A DNA stretch of 61,312 nt from Edaphovirga cremea. Its GTDB lineage: Bacteria; Pseudomonadota; Gammaproteobacteria; Enterobacterales; Enterobacteriaceae. A program made the position numbers and the translations under genes. The DNA is taken from assembly GCF_003332275.1 (NCBI RefSeq), contig NZ_QOVA01000023.1, forward strand, positions 1-61,312, given 5' to 3'. Each line of letters begins with the position of its first letter. The stretch's first letter is position 1. Of the stretch, positions 1-8,024 are shown one piece after another. The notes beneath the pieces were generated by a model. It was not told where the DNA came from and ran no database searches. It saw only the letters and a program-made list of their open reading frames with translations.

Positions 1-82
1 TTTGTCGGTTGAGGCTTCGAGGCTCAAGTAGAAAAATACATTTATATCAACCGAAACCTGCTCCAAGCCTGCTTTTAAACAA
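1..82. repeat. Dispersed or tandem repeat, copy 1
   Basis: This 82-base unit recurs at 210-291 with only three visible mismatches; the first 57 bases are identical. Inside it CGGTTGA (near base 6) pairs with TCAACCG (near base 49), and TTGAG pairs with CTCAA, so the RNA could fold into a nested hairpin. There is no coding potential. It could be the 3' untranslated region of a gene left of the window, or a chromosomal repeat family. A looser relative lies at 18866-18886. Confidence 0.75.
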
Positions 83-389
83 TAGTTCACGCATGACCCG
101 AACCTAAAGCCGACCCGTCCGCCGGAGAGATGAGGGAAGGAACCGGCGCAGCCGGCGAGGAGTGCCGCGAAAAAGCCCGGGTTCAAAGGGCCGCGGCGAC
201 TGGCGGCCCTTTGTCGGTTGAGGCTTCGAGGCTCAAGTAGAAAAATACATTTATATCAACCGAAACATGCTCCGAGCCTGTTTTTAAACAACACGTCACC
301 TTGAGAAATCAAGTCCAGCATGACAGCTAAAAGCCCCCCACGCAGTGGGCAATAAAGCGTGGCTGCAAGGGGTGCGCTTCACCCCTTGC
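83..389. other. Gene-free stretch with hairpin before the repeat copy
   Basis: I see no gene here. A strong hairpin (10-bp stem AAAGGGCCGC at 185-194 with GCGGCCCTTT at 203-212) runs directly into the second repeat copy and could be a Rho-independent terminator for rightward transcription, although only a short T run follows. The second repeat copy occupies 210-291. The remainder up to the end of chuY is unremarkable. Confidence 0.5.
210..291. repeat. Dispersed or tandem repeat, copy 2
   Basis: Second copy of the unit at 1-82, 209 bases further on. The T run of the hairpin at 185-212 forms the first bases of the copy. Copy 1 starts with the same TTTGTCGG, so an equivalent hairpin may lie just left of the window, which would make the full unit about 210 bases. 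Confidence 0.75.
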
Positions 390-1007
390 TTACCGCTTCA
401 ACATTGGATCAATTAGCGCATAAATCCGCTGATAACTCCCCTCATCCTCAACCATCTGACTGAGATGCAGCGCCACATCGGCGCGGGTAATCATTCCGTG
501 CGCTTCGGTTTGCATACGCTGGGCGTTGCCTGTCGCGGGCTGATCTAATAATCCACCGGGTCGCACGATGGTATACGTCAGGCTGCTGGTTTGCAGCCAA
601 CTTTCTGCCAGCGATTTTTCCCGCACGGCCTGACCAAAAATCGCGCGCGCCTTGGGCGATAGGCTAGGCCAGCTATCACCGCAACCGATAGAGGTAACCA
701 GCAACATACGTTGCAAGCCAAGTTGCTCGGCAGTATCAATAATCAGGCGATTGGCGTGATAATCGGCACTTTTACTGCCCAGTGTCGACACGATCGCCGC
801 CTGCGTCCCGGCCAACCGGCAGGCTGACTGGACACTCGGCGGATCGCAGGCGTCCCCGCACACAACGTTTACGCCGCTGGCGCGCAGAGCATCAGCCTGT
901 TGTGGATTGCGGATCAGCAACGTAACAGGCCGCTGTTGCTGTCGTGCCAACTCAAGCAAACAGGCTCCTATGCCACTCCCAGCGCCAAACAATAACCAGG
1001 GCGTCAT
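390..1007 (-). CDS. chuY: ChuY-like NAD(P)H-binding reductase of heme utilisation
   Basis: A 205-residue atypical short-chain dehydrogenase with an N-terminal Rossmann motif GAGSGIG (residues 8-14) and no signal peptide, so cytoplasmic. In enterobacteria ChuY is encoded after ChuW and ChuX and reduces anaerobilin, the open-chain tetrapyrrole that ChuW makes from heme without oxygen. Here it is the third gene of the same operon: its ATG overlaps the hutX stop by four bases, a sign of translational coupling. The assignment rests on family fold plus position; by sequence alone it could be called a generic NAD(P)-binding epimerase-like protein. Confidence 0.8.
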   Translation of the reverse strand: MTPWLLFGAGSGIGACLLELARQQQRPVTLLIRNPQQADALRASGVNVVCGDACDPPSVQSACRLAGTQAAIVSTLGSKSADYHANRLIIDTAEQLGLQRMLLVTSIGCGDSWPSLSPKARAIFGQAVREKSLAESWLQTSSLTYTIVRPGGLLDQPATGNAQRMQTEAHGMITRADVALHLSQMVEDEGSYQRIYALIDPMLKR

Positions 1008-1495
1008 ACTGTATCCTTCAGTTGTTGTGCCAATTCACGGAAAGCCGCAAGTGCATCAGCCCGCAGTTGGCGATGCTCATCCCGCCCGACAAATACCTTC
1101 AGCATCACGCCGCCCTGTTGGTTGAAAAACTGCACAGAGGCCGTTTCCATCCCCATGAATGGACGTTCCACCAGCGCAATGGTCTGGCAGTTTTGCGCGC
1201 GAATATGACCACTCAATCCCTGTTTGGCGCGCAGATTAAAATAACCATGGCGATGGAAACCGCTTGGCAGCGGACCATGAAACTCAAGAATGACATCGGC
1301 TGTGTGCACCAATGTGGTGACCTCGCCCCATTCGGTCATGGTGTCCCAGACCGCATCGAAATGCTCAGCAGAAACTATCGTCCGATGGGGCAGTGCTGAC
1401 ACGACGTCCAGCAATGACACCTGATACTCCGTGGCAATTTGCTCCAGCGTTCCGTCAGGCTGGCTGGCAAGATATTCAGCTAAAGGTTGCTTCAT
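1004..1495 (-). CDS. hutX: Heme-utilisation carrier protein HutX/ChuX
   Basis: A 163-residue cytoplasmic protein of the HutX/ChuX family, which binds heme and passes it between the importer and the degrading enzyme. It has the usual family length, a small N-terminal helical part (about residues 1-45) and a beta-rich heme-binding region. It lies between hutW, which it overlaps by 20 bases, and chuY, which it overlaps by 4 bases. No separate promoter is seen, so it should follow the Fur-type site upstream of hutW. Confidence 0.88.
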   Translation of the reverse strand: MKQPLAEYLASQPDGTLEQIATEYQVSLLDVVSALPHRTIVSAEHFDAVWDTMTEWGEVTTLVHTADVILEFHGPLPSGFHRHGYFNLRAKQGLSGHIRAQNCQTIALVERPFMGMETASVQFFNQQGGVMLKVFVGRDEHRQLRADALAAFRELAQQLKDTV

Positions 1496-2804
1496 GCAAT
1501 TTTTCCTTAGTGATAAGTGGAGGAATGAGCTGTTGCAGGGCCTGCATCAGGTTACTGGCCCAGAAACGTCCATGGTTGGTGAGACGCAGACAGAATCCCG
1601 CATCTTTCAGCAAATGGTGCTCATGCCATTGGGCAATCAGTGGCATCAATGGTTGAGGGTTATCCAACAGTTCACCCAGATCCAGACGTCCCACCTCAAT
1701 ACCACTCTGTAACTTCGCACGCCAGTTATGCTCAGTATTGGACTGAGTCATCATCATCAGTGGCTTCTTGCCGTCATCAAGCATTTGATAGTAGCGGTCA
1801 AGATCCCGGTGCAGCATGTAAGAGTGCCCCCGAAGTGAGCCACCTCCCCCACTGCCGAGGGCCAAACAATCCGCACCTTGCTTAATCAACAGGTTATAGA
1901 GATTACGTTCCCGGGTCGTGCGCGCCCAGTGGCTGTTACTCAGTTGATGCCAGCCCGCCAACTCCAGAGTCTCCGCACCCGTGCGATAAAAATCACACTG
2001 TTGATCGGGAGAAAGCACCTGCATTCGCTGATTGGCAACTGATTTTGCCAAGGGTGTCGTCGGCAACAAATTAAGTGCGTACAGATCGACGCCATCCAGC
2101 GGCAGTTGTTTAACAATCGCCAGATCCTCACGCCAGGTCTCAGGCGTTTGCAGCGGCAAACCAAACATTAGGTCACAGACCACGGCAGCACCGTCTCGAT
2201 CCGCCAGATCGCTGAGAAAATGAATTGCCTGATCGCGATCTGCCTTGCGCCCCATACGTTGGCGAATACGGGTATCAAAGGTTTGAATACCAATGGAAAA
2301 ACGATTGGCACCGGCGCTCAGGCAGGCATCAATACGCTCGTCATCAAAATTGAAAATGCGCCCTTCCACGGTGATTTCGCAGTCCGGTGCCAACGGTAAA
2401 CTCTGGCGTAATTGACGAATGATTCGATACAACTGATCTGCTGAAAGCGCACTTGGCGTCCCTCCGCCAAAATAGACCGCGTGAATGGGACCGCCCTGCA
2501 GGAGAGGTGTTTCGGCTTCCAGACTCAGCTCCTGCAAGAGATAGCGGGTGTAGCGCTCAGTGCTGTCCGGTTGCAGGGGGTTTTGATAAAAACCGCAAAA
2601 GGTACAGTGAGTTGCGCAGAAGGGAATATGCAGATACAACAGCCGTTTTTTTCGTGGGAGCGGCGTCAACAGTAAATGCTGCCAATGGTCAGTCATTGAC
2701 TCCGCAGGCAGCGGCCTATTGTCGCGCCAGGGCATGGTCGCCCAACGTTTGGGAAACGGCAACGGACCAGGCTCAGCGAAGTAGGGTGTCAAATCGGGTG
2801 TCAT
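1476..2804 (-). CDS. hutW: Radical SAM heme-degrading methyltransferase HutW/ChuW
   Basis: A 442-residue radical SAM protein related to coproporphyrinogen dehydrogenase HemN. The CX3CX2C cluster motif is visible as CATHCTFC, followed by the SAM-binding GGGTPS. Characterised ChuW opens heme anaerobically by methyl transfer, freeing iron and giving anaerobilin. The open frame extends upstream to 2858, but that would place the Fur-type operator (2834-2852) inside the gene, so I take the ATG at 2804. First gene of the operon with hutX and chuY. No importer (hmuTUV) or receptor gene is present in the window. Confidence 0.88.
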   Translation of the reverse strand: MTPDLTPYFAEPGPLPFPKRWATMPWRDNRPLPAESMTDHWQHLLLTPLPRKKRLLYLHIPFCATHCTFCGFYQNPLQPDSTERYTRYLLQELSLEAETPLLQGGPIHAVYFGGGTPSALSADQLYRIIRQLRQSLPLAPDCEITVEGRIFNFDDERIDACLSAGANRFSIGIQTFDTRIRQRMGRKADRDQAIHFLSDLADRDGAAVVCDLMFGLPLQTPETWREDLAIVKQLPLDGVDLYALNLLPTTPLAKSVANQRMQVLSPDQQCDFYRTGAETLELAGWHQLSNSHWARTTRERNLYNLLIKQGADCLALGSGGGGSLRGHSYMLHRDLDRYYQMLDDGKKPLMMMTQSNTEHNWRAKLQSGIEVGRLDLGELLDNPQPLMPLIAQWHEHHLLKDAGFCLRLTNHGRFWASNLMQALQQLIPPLITKEKLHEATFS

Positions 2805-2833
2805 GGTTTGCTCGTTAGCTCTCAAATAAGAAA

Positions 2834-2852
2834 CGAAATGATAATCATAAAC
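2834..2852. promoter_or_regulatory. Predicted Fur box upstream of hutW
   Basis: The 19 bases match the Fur consensus GATAATGATAATCATTATC at about 14 positions, with an unbroken AATGATAATCAT core. It lies 30 bases upstream of the chosen hutW start and also upstream of the small rightward frame at 2948, so it could control both directions. Iron repression of the heme operon is expected from the family; occupancy here is inferred. Confidence 0.7.
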
Positions 2853-2947
2853 ATTCAATCATAAATTGAGAAAGATGACATTGATTTGAATCACCTTCCT
2901 GGCTGGCAGTTTCGGTGAGTGAGTACACAGCTTTCAACGCTTTGAGC

Positions 2948-3058
2948 ATGAACTTAAACAAAGGGTTACTGGCGATGATCGGTTTTATCGCCATCATGAA
3001 CGAAACTGTGTTAGCGCAAGGCAGCGAGGAGTCAGGTCTGGTAAAATATAATGGTTAA
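2948..3058 (+). pseudogene. Possible secreted stub, perhaps remnant of a divergent heme receptor
   Basis: A 36-codon frame encodes a basic start, a hydrophobic stretch (about residues 7-17) and a plausible signal-peptidase site after VLA, then only about a dozen residues before TAA. It is divergent from hutW across the Fur-type site, where many enterobacteria place a TonB-dependent heme receptor. It may be the leader of a deleted receptor, or a small exported peptide. I see no receptor sequence after the stop. Confidence 0.3.
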
Positions 3059-3148
3059 TTAGCATACAATTTTCCTATGGGGTTGAATCCTCCTTCTCCA
3101 CAGGTCAAAATATGTACTGTTTTTATCTAAGGTTTCGTTATCAGAATC

Positions 3149-3367
3149 ATGCGCAGCCCCAAACCACGTCGTCCCCATGGGCGGTGGACTTATTACATTC
3201 TGCATGAAGACATCCTGTGGCCTTGCCCCGTTCGTTGGGAGTGGGAAAGTGGCTACGGCGGCTGGCTGCCTTTTTATTACTCCCCAACGCTGGAGTTTGT
3301 GGCGGGCGATCCGGACAAAGCGACCAAAGTGGTGAAGGCAAAAACCCAGGCAGGAAGAATTTCCTGA
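3149..3367 (+). CDS. Hypothetical small Trp/Tyr-rich protein
   Basis: A 72-residue frame with enterobacterial codon use, five tryptophans and many tyrosines in the first 45 residues, then a charged tail. It has no signal peptide, no membrane segment and no motif I recognise. A perfect 11-bp hairpin begins one base after its stop, which fits a real transcription unit. The Shine-Dalgarno sequence is weak. Opposite-strand frames here look like shadows. Existence is moderately supported; function unknown. Confidence 0.45.
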   Translation: MRSPKPRRPHGRWTYYILHEDILWPCPVRWEWESGYGGWLPFYYSPTLEFVAGDPDKATKVVKAKTQAGRIS

Positions 3368-3368
3368 A

Positions 3369-3401
3369 GACATTATCCCCTGGGAAACCAGGGATAATGT
3401 C
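3369..3401. terminator. Hairpin between convergent genes
   Basis: GACATTATCCC pairs with GGGATAATGTC (11 bp), with a further TGG/CCA pair around a GAAA loop and a bulged C. It sits between the end of the 72-residue frame and the end of the lipoprotein gene. There is no T run on either side, so it could be a bidirectional stem that protects or terminates transcripts rather than a classical intrinsic terminator. Confidence 0.5.
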
Positions 3402-3417
3402 ATGGTCGCTATCAGTG

Positions 3418-4074
3418 CTACTGTCTGGGAAAATTGACGATATCCGTGACCATATCATCGATCGCAGATTTTACGTCTTCAGCAGTGATCGGCGCATTGC
3501 TGTTACTCACTTGCTTGCCCATCCCTTTACGAATTACCGCAAGTACCGTTCTGCCCGTATCCTGATCAATGAACTGAGCCTCAAGAAACAACGTCGTATT
3601 CTGCGATCTATTGCCGCTGGCTGCCATCGTCGTGGCCACGACTGCCGCAACAGGAACCACTTCATAGAATTGAATATCTTTGTCTTGCGCAGAGACCGCA
3701 GTAATCGCCACCTTGGCGATCAGCACGCGCTTGCCTTTTGGGCTATCCAATACGGTGATACGTTCAGCCATGGCTGCCCTGATGCGCTGGTTGGCATAGC
3801 GCCAGATTTTGTCCAACGTCTCTTTGCTGACACGCTGTGTGGGTTTTGCGGAGGGGAAAAAGACAAATGGAGCAAAATAGACACCGCGATAATTAGATTC
3901 TTTGAAATCTGGGTCAATCCACCGTAATACGGTATGTCCACTTGGCGTCGTGGCTTCTTGCAGTTTAGTGTAATCGGGAAGGAAACCTGAATACTCTTCC
4001 CTGGTTGCGACCTTGGAAGCGCAACCCGCGACCAGTAAAGCTAAAGACAAAGCAGCTATAGTCATTCTTTTCAT
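3418..4074 (-). CDS. DUF3313-type outer-membrane lipoprotein
   Basis: A 218-residue lipoprotein. The start at 4074 is chosen because TAGGAG precedes it by a good distance and the protein then begins MKRMTIAAL, a normal lipoprotein leader with lipobox VAGC. The mature part has the conserved YSGFLPDY segment near its start and a C-terminal region ending in a D..T.IVNF motif, as in DUF3313 proteins, for which no biochemical role is established. Asp at +2 is absent (Ala-Ser follows Cys), so outer-membrane sorting is expected. It appears to stand alone. Confidence 0.75.
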   Translation of the reverse strand: MKRMTIAALSLALLVAGCASKVATREEYSGFLPDYTKLQEATTPSGHTVLRWIDPDFKESNYRGVYFAPFVFFPSAKPTQRVSKETLDKIWRYANQRIRAAMAERITVLDSPKGKRVLIAKVAITAVSAQDKDIQFYEVVPVAAVVATTMAASGNRSQNTTLFLEAQFIDQDTGRTVLAVIRKGMGKQVSNSNAPITAEDVKSAIDDMVTDIVNFPRQ

Positions 4075-4222
4075 GGGCACTCCTACATTTAACATTGTTA
4101 TTAATAATGCTGTTTTATAGTTCCCGAATTTATTGCTGTTAGTCGTTGCTCTTACCCGATCAACAAGAGCCAGCACCTCACAGGCGTTCTTTCCGCTGAA
4201 GAAGGGATCTTTAAAAGTAAAA

Positions 4223-4251
4223 TTAATCCTGGATTTACCGGTTAGGATTAA
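4223..4251. promoter_or_regulatory. Inverted repeat upstream of the VOC gene
   Basis: TTAATCCT and AGGATTAA form a perfect 8-bp inverted repeat around a 13-base loop in the 265-base gap between the divergent lipoprotein and VOC genes. It could be an operator for either gene or a hairpin; I recognise no known regulator. Confidence 0.3.
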
Positions 4252-4339
4252 CGCCTTAAAGATAAATGATATGAATTAAGGGTAGACTCAAAATATAATT
4301 ATTACCTGATCTAAACGGTTTTATAGAGAGGGATATTTT

Positions 4340-4723
4340 ATGATCGATCACACGGGCATCAACGTTTCCAACCTATTAAAAAGCAAAGATTTTTACAGTG
4401 CACTCCTGCTACCTCTGCGTTATGAAATTCGCTTGAGTCTCGGCACTGCTTTCGGCTTCGGGGCAAAGAATGCGTTGGAGGGAGACGATCCGGGTGGGGA
4501 TTTCTGGATTTCGCAAGGAATACCCCATTCCCCAAGAAACCACATCGCATTTCGTGCGGCTTCTATGGCAGAGGTCGATCAGTTTTATCACGCCGCAATG
4601 GCTGCTGGTGGTGTCTCCAACGGTGAGCCGGGTTACCGCCCCCATTACCATCCCAACTATTATGCCGCATTCGTTCTTGATCCGGATGGCTACAATATTG
4701 AAGCGGTATATCACGGCAAGTAA
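4340..4723 (+). CDS. VOC (glyoxalase/bleomycin-resistance fold) family protein
   Basis: A 127-residue single-domain VOC protein starting MIDHTGINVS and ending with the typical PDGYNIEAVYHG strand. The metal-site pattern is partly visible: His4, an internal His in the NHIAF strand, and the C-terminal Glu of NIEAV. The family includes lactoylglutathione lyase-like enzymes, dioxygenases and antibiotic-binding proteins; the substrate cannot be read from sequence. A purine-rich ribosome site (GAGAGGG) precedes the ATG. It stands alone between two unrelated genes. Confidence 0.75.
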   Translation: MIDHTGINVSNLLKSKDFYSALLLPLRYEIRLSLGTAFGFGAKNALEGDDPGGDFWISQGIPHSPRNHIAFRAASMAEVDQFYHAAMAAGGVSNGEPGYRPHYHPNYYAAFVLDPDGYNIEAVYHGK

Positions 4724-4850
4724 ATGCCAATCGTAAAAAGTTGAGTTGCCACGCCTGTTGCAGGTGTGGCCGAGCCCACCACCAGTAAAACATGGATAAC
4801 AACGGATTCAGGTCGAGCGGCCTGGTTCTGCTAATTGCCAAGGAGATAGC

Positions 4851-6080
4851 ATGCAGTTTCATTTACGCCATTTGGTTTTAATCCCGCTTTTGACGCTCGC
4901 TGCCTGTAACCAGTCAGCCACCGTAACCCCGACCAGTTCGCAACCTGCCACATCTAAACATCAGGCGGCGGTGGTGAATAACGCCCGACTTGAGATTTCG
5001 GCCAGTGCACTGGAATACAACACACAAAAAGTCCAGAAGCTGTTGGGGAATAAATCCTCACTCTGCGCCATTTTGAAAGGGGATGCCTACGGACACGATC
5101 TTTCCCTCGTCGCCCCGGTCATGATGAAAAATAATGTGCAGTGTATCGGTGTCGCCAGTAACCAGGAGTTGCAAACCGTACGCGAGTTGGGTTTCAAAGG
5201 ACGCCTGATGCGCGTCAGGAATGCCACTGAACAAGAGATGCGCCAAGCCACGGAATATGATGTTGAAGAACTGATCGGTAATCTGGACATGGCCAGACGC
5301 CTGGATGCCATCGCCGCGCAGCAGGGAAAAACGCTGCGTTTCCATTTGGCACTCAACTCTGGCGGCATGTCGCGTAACGGGCTGGAAGTCAGCAATACCG
5401 CCGGTCTGAACGAGGCCAAAGCGATCTCTCAATTAAGCCATCTGAAAATTGTTGGCATCATGTCCCATTATCCTGAAGAAGACGCCAATGCGGTGCGTAA
5501 GGATCTGGCCCGTTTCAACGCCCAGTCAAAGCAGGTTCTCGCGGTTACCGGACTCAAGCGTGATGACGTGACACTGCACGTTGCCAATACCTTCGCGACC
5601 TTGACCGTTCCTGAATCCTGGCTCGATATGGTTCGCGTCGGTGGGGTGTTTTATGGCGATACCATCGCCAGTACGGAATATTTACGCGTCATGACCTTCA
5701 AGTCGTCCATTGCCGCGCTTAACCACTACCCGAAAGGCAATACCGTCGGCTACGATCGCACTTACACACTGGAACGTGATTCAGTGCTGGCGAATATCCC
5801 GGTGGGTTATGCCGACGGTTATCGCCGCGTATTCAGTAACGCAGGCCATGTGCTCATTCAGGGGCAACGTATCCCTGTGGTGGGTAAGACCTCCATGAAT
5901 ACCGTGATGGTAGATGTGACCGATCTGAAAAACGTCAATCCGGGTGATGAAGTCGTGTTCTTTGGCAAACAAGGAAATGCTGAAATCACAGCCACGGAAG
6001 TCGAAGATATTAGCGGCGCACTGTTTACGGAAATGTCGATCCTCTGGGGCGCAACGAATAAACGCGTTCTGGTGGATTAA
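4851..6080 (+). CDS. Lipoprotein-type broad-specificity amino-acid (alanine) racemase
   Basis: A 409-residue fold-type III PLP enzyme of the alanine racemase family. The PLP lysine is in LKGDAYGHD (about residue 75), where housekeeping Alr has VKANAYGHG. The C-terminal domain keeps the catalytic-tyrosine segment GYDRTYT and [10 protein letters not shown]. Unlike cytosolic Alr it starts with an 18-residue leader and the lipobox LAAC, so it should be exported and lipidated. Periplasmic racemases of the Bsr type interconvert several amino acids, producing non-canonical D-amino acids that modify the wall. It has no operon partner. AAGGAG precedes the ATG. Confidence 0.82.
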   Translation: MQFHLRHLVLIPLLTLAACNQSATVTPTSSQPATSKHQAAVVNNARLEISASALEYNTQKVQKLLGNKSSLCAILKGDAYGHDLSLVAPVMMKNNVQCIGVASNQELQTVRELGFKGRLMRVRNATEQEMRQATEYDVEELIGNLDMARRLDAIAAQQGKTLRFHLALNSGGMSRNGLEVSNTAGLNEAKAISQLSHLKIVGIMSHYPEEDANAVRKDLARFNAQSKQVLAVTGLKRDDVTLHVANTFATLTVPESWLDMVRVGGVFYGDTIASTEYLRVMTFKSSIAALNHYPKGNTVGYDRTYTLERDSVLANIPVGYADGYRRVFSNAGHVLIQGQRIPVVGKTSMNTVMVDVTDLKNVNPGDEVVFFGKQGNAEITATEVEDISGALFTEMSILWGATNKRVLVD

Positions 6081-6085
6081 TGCAA

Positions 6086-6119
6086 CTGACTGACAGCGGC
6101 GCAAGCCGTTGTCAGTCAG
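6086..6119 (+). terminator. Hairpin after the racemase gene
   Basis: CTGACTGACAGCGGC and GCCGTTGTCAGTCAG form a stem of about 15 bp with a GCAA tetraloop, starting six bases after the racemase stop. Position and stem quality suggest a terminator, although no T run follows. Confidence 0.6.
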
Positions 6120-6181
6120 AGAGTTTGCTCCCCGCTTTGGCGTAACGGGACGATCGACATCACACTTCCACGCTGTCGACC

Positions 6182-6229
6182 TGTGATCGCTGTCACGCGC
6201 AATCGGCAGGTTCTGTGAAACCTTTCACA
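6182..6229. promoter_or_regulatory. Two CRP-like sites in a convergent gap
   Basis: TGTGA-N6-TCACA is perfect at 6214-6229, and TGTGA-N6-TCACG lies at 6182-6197, 32 bases upstream (three helical turns). Such pairs usually mark catabolite-controlled promoters, but here both flanking genes converge on the gap. Either a promoter for a lost gene has survived, or the match is chance. No KdgR-type palindrome is visible nearby. Confidence 0.45.
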
Positions 6230-6322
6230 CTTCCCCCCAATAAACCCCTCTCACCATCCCCGTCCCCCGGCCCCAACGTTTATTCCCCAACGTAAATGCT
6301 TATTCTCACCATAAGCGCAGGG

Positions 6323-7912
6323 TCAGGAGATATCGCGTTCCAGACTCTCCACCAGATTCAGGATCCTTTGCGGGTCCAGCAACAACCTGAACGTGTAAGG
6401 GTGCAGTGAGCCTGAGGTGGAAAACCAGTGTTCCAGATCCGCGACGTATTGCCGCAGGGTTTGCAGGGCGAGACGCAACTGCTCTCGTTGCGCGGGATGA
6501 TCACCATATTTGCGTATCCACAGACGTAGTGCAAAAGCATGGGTGACATAGCTGGAGGCACGGGTGTACCAGAACGCCCTTTCCCAGGCATCGATCAGGG
6601 ATTGTTTGAATGTTTCGGTCAGCGCCATGGCAGGCAGTTTCTTTCCCACCTGCGTCCGCAGATATTCTGCCAGAAAGCGGGATTTCTGTTTTTCGAGGGT
6701 GATGAGTTGCATCTGTTGCTCGCCAACAGGCTCGTCATCAGAAGGCATCAGAGGTTGGAAAGACTGGGACCAGTTGGCGCTGCGGGTATCCATATGCAGC
6801 AATTGCAGGGCCTGCTCGAAATCGAGAGGCAACTGGCTGTGACGCTGCAATACCCGCCCGAGCAAACTGGACGTTTTACACATCCAGTCATAGCTGGAAG
6901 TGAAAATGGCAAACAGGCTATCGATTTCTTGCTGTGACAACGGGCGCAGGCAATATGCCTCCAGCCATTCACCAAAGATATCGCGCGGTTCTGCCAGAGG
7001 GCTGCGAATCAGGCGGGAGAGGCCGTAGAGGTTTAACTCATTGACCGAACCTATCAGTGAATTGCTCGGGAGCCATTCCCAATTGATACGTGCGGTAACT
7101 GCCTCGAGTTCGTCACCGAGCGCCTGAGAGGCCCAGTGCAAACGTTTTTGTAGTTCGTCCAACAGGCAGCATGGCAATAGCGCCCAGCCATATTCGATGC
7201 CCCAAAGATCGAACTCCACCCATTTGCGGTGACCACCCAGGCTTGTCAGGTTTGGGTTATTGGCGAAGCCGGGTCGATAGTCCAGTTCCGTGGCTTTCAT
7301 GGACGCCCGGACGTCATTGGGTAAGACATCCAGCGCCGTTTTTAATTGCTGGCGCGGCCATTCCTTATCCTGATAGTCGCGCAGAACCAACTGACAGCCC
7401 TGAAGACGCAGGCTTTGATACAGGCGCTGCAGGGCATGTTTCCACTCGTTCTGGCTGACAGTCGGTGTGGAGAGGGAAAGCCGCAGCCCGCGCACCGTGG
7501 GCAGGTGGCTCAGAATTTCCGGCAGTGTTTCGCCAAAAAAGAGGTTCAGGAAGGCAGCGTCGTTACGCTCGTCATCGGACAGAAAGTATTCAGGGAATTT
7601 GCGGCGCAACTCGTGGTTATTTGGCGTCGCCTCACCCTGTAGCCACAACTGAACGTGGTTTTCTTCACAATAGCGTCCGACCTTTTGCAGGTAATACAGC
7701 GCGTTATTGCGCGCAAGAAGCATATGTTCCACGTCCGATCGACGGCATAGCGCAGACGGTTTGGCCAGCAACGCCATTAGCGATTGCTGATGTAGGATAA
7801 GCCCGTTGAACTGGAATTTTTGGATATGGCGCATGACATCAATAAACCCTTCCCACTGCCACATCGAGGGAGTGTTTACTTCAAGAAACAGCAGCGGTAC
7901 TCGGCTACCCAT
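6323..7912 (-). CDS. Hypothetical protein, possibly alpha-glucuronidase-like, of the pectin-oligomer locus
   Basis: A 529-residue soluble protein without signal peptide. The N-terminal half reads like a TIM barrel (LFLEVNTPSMW at the start, later KWVEFDLWGIEYGW and RINWEWLP); the C-terminal part (about 330-529) is helical. The barrel motifs recall alpha-glucuronidase-like glycosidases, but I cannot assign a family firmly. It is divergent from the oxidoreductase-ogl operon (112-base gap), so a role in uronate-oligomer breakdown is plausible. No catalytic residue is claimed. Confidence 0.6.
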   Translation of the reverse strand: MGSRVPLLFLEVNTPSMWQWEGFIDVMRHIQKFQFNGLILHQQSLMALLAKPSALCRRSDVEHMLLARNNALYYLQKVGRYCEENHVQLWLQGEATPNNHELRRKFPEYFLSDDERNDAAFLNLFFGETLPEILSHLPTVRGLRLSLSTPTVSQNEWKHALQRLYQSLRLQGCQLVLRDYQDKEWPRQQLKTALDVLPNDVRASMKATELDYRPGFANNPNLTSLGGHRKWVEFDLWGIEYGWALLPCCLLDELQKRLHWASQALGDELEAVTARINWEWLPSNSLIGSVNELNLYGLSRLIRSPLAEPRDIFGEWLEAYCLRPLSQQEIDSLFAIFTSSYDWMCKTSSLLGRVLQRHSQLPLDFEQALQLLHMDTRSANWSQSFQPLMPSDDEPVGEQQMQLITLEKQKSRFLAEYLRTQVGKKLPAMALTETFKQSLIDAWERAFWYTRASSYVTHAFALRLWIRKYGDHPAQREQLRLALQTLRQYVADLEHWFSTSGSLHPYTFRLLLDPQRILNLVESLERDIS

Positions 7913-8024
7913 CGTGGTCCTCCAGCGTGCTGTGCGAGTGCGCCATCAAAGTAAGCGGATAGTAGAACGGGGGTTGTGATGAGTCAATCGCGGTCCTGAG
8001 AATGCAATCAAAGAGGAAGTAAGT

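Noticed and set aside
3217..3927. A 236-codon rightward frame over the DUF3313 lipoprotein gene
   Set aside because: The lipoprotein has a leader, a lipobox and a ribosome site on the opposite strand; this frame has none.
7913..8024. A KdgR operator in front of the ogl operon
   Set aside because: No AAATGAAACA-type palindrome is visible in the divergent gap; regulation by KdgR cannot be claimed.
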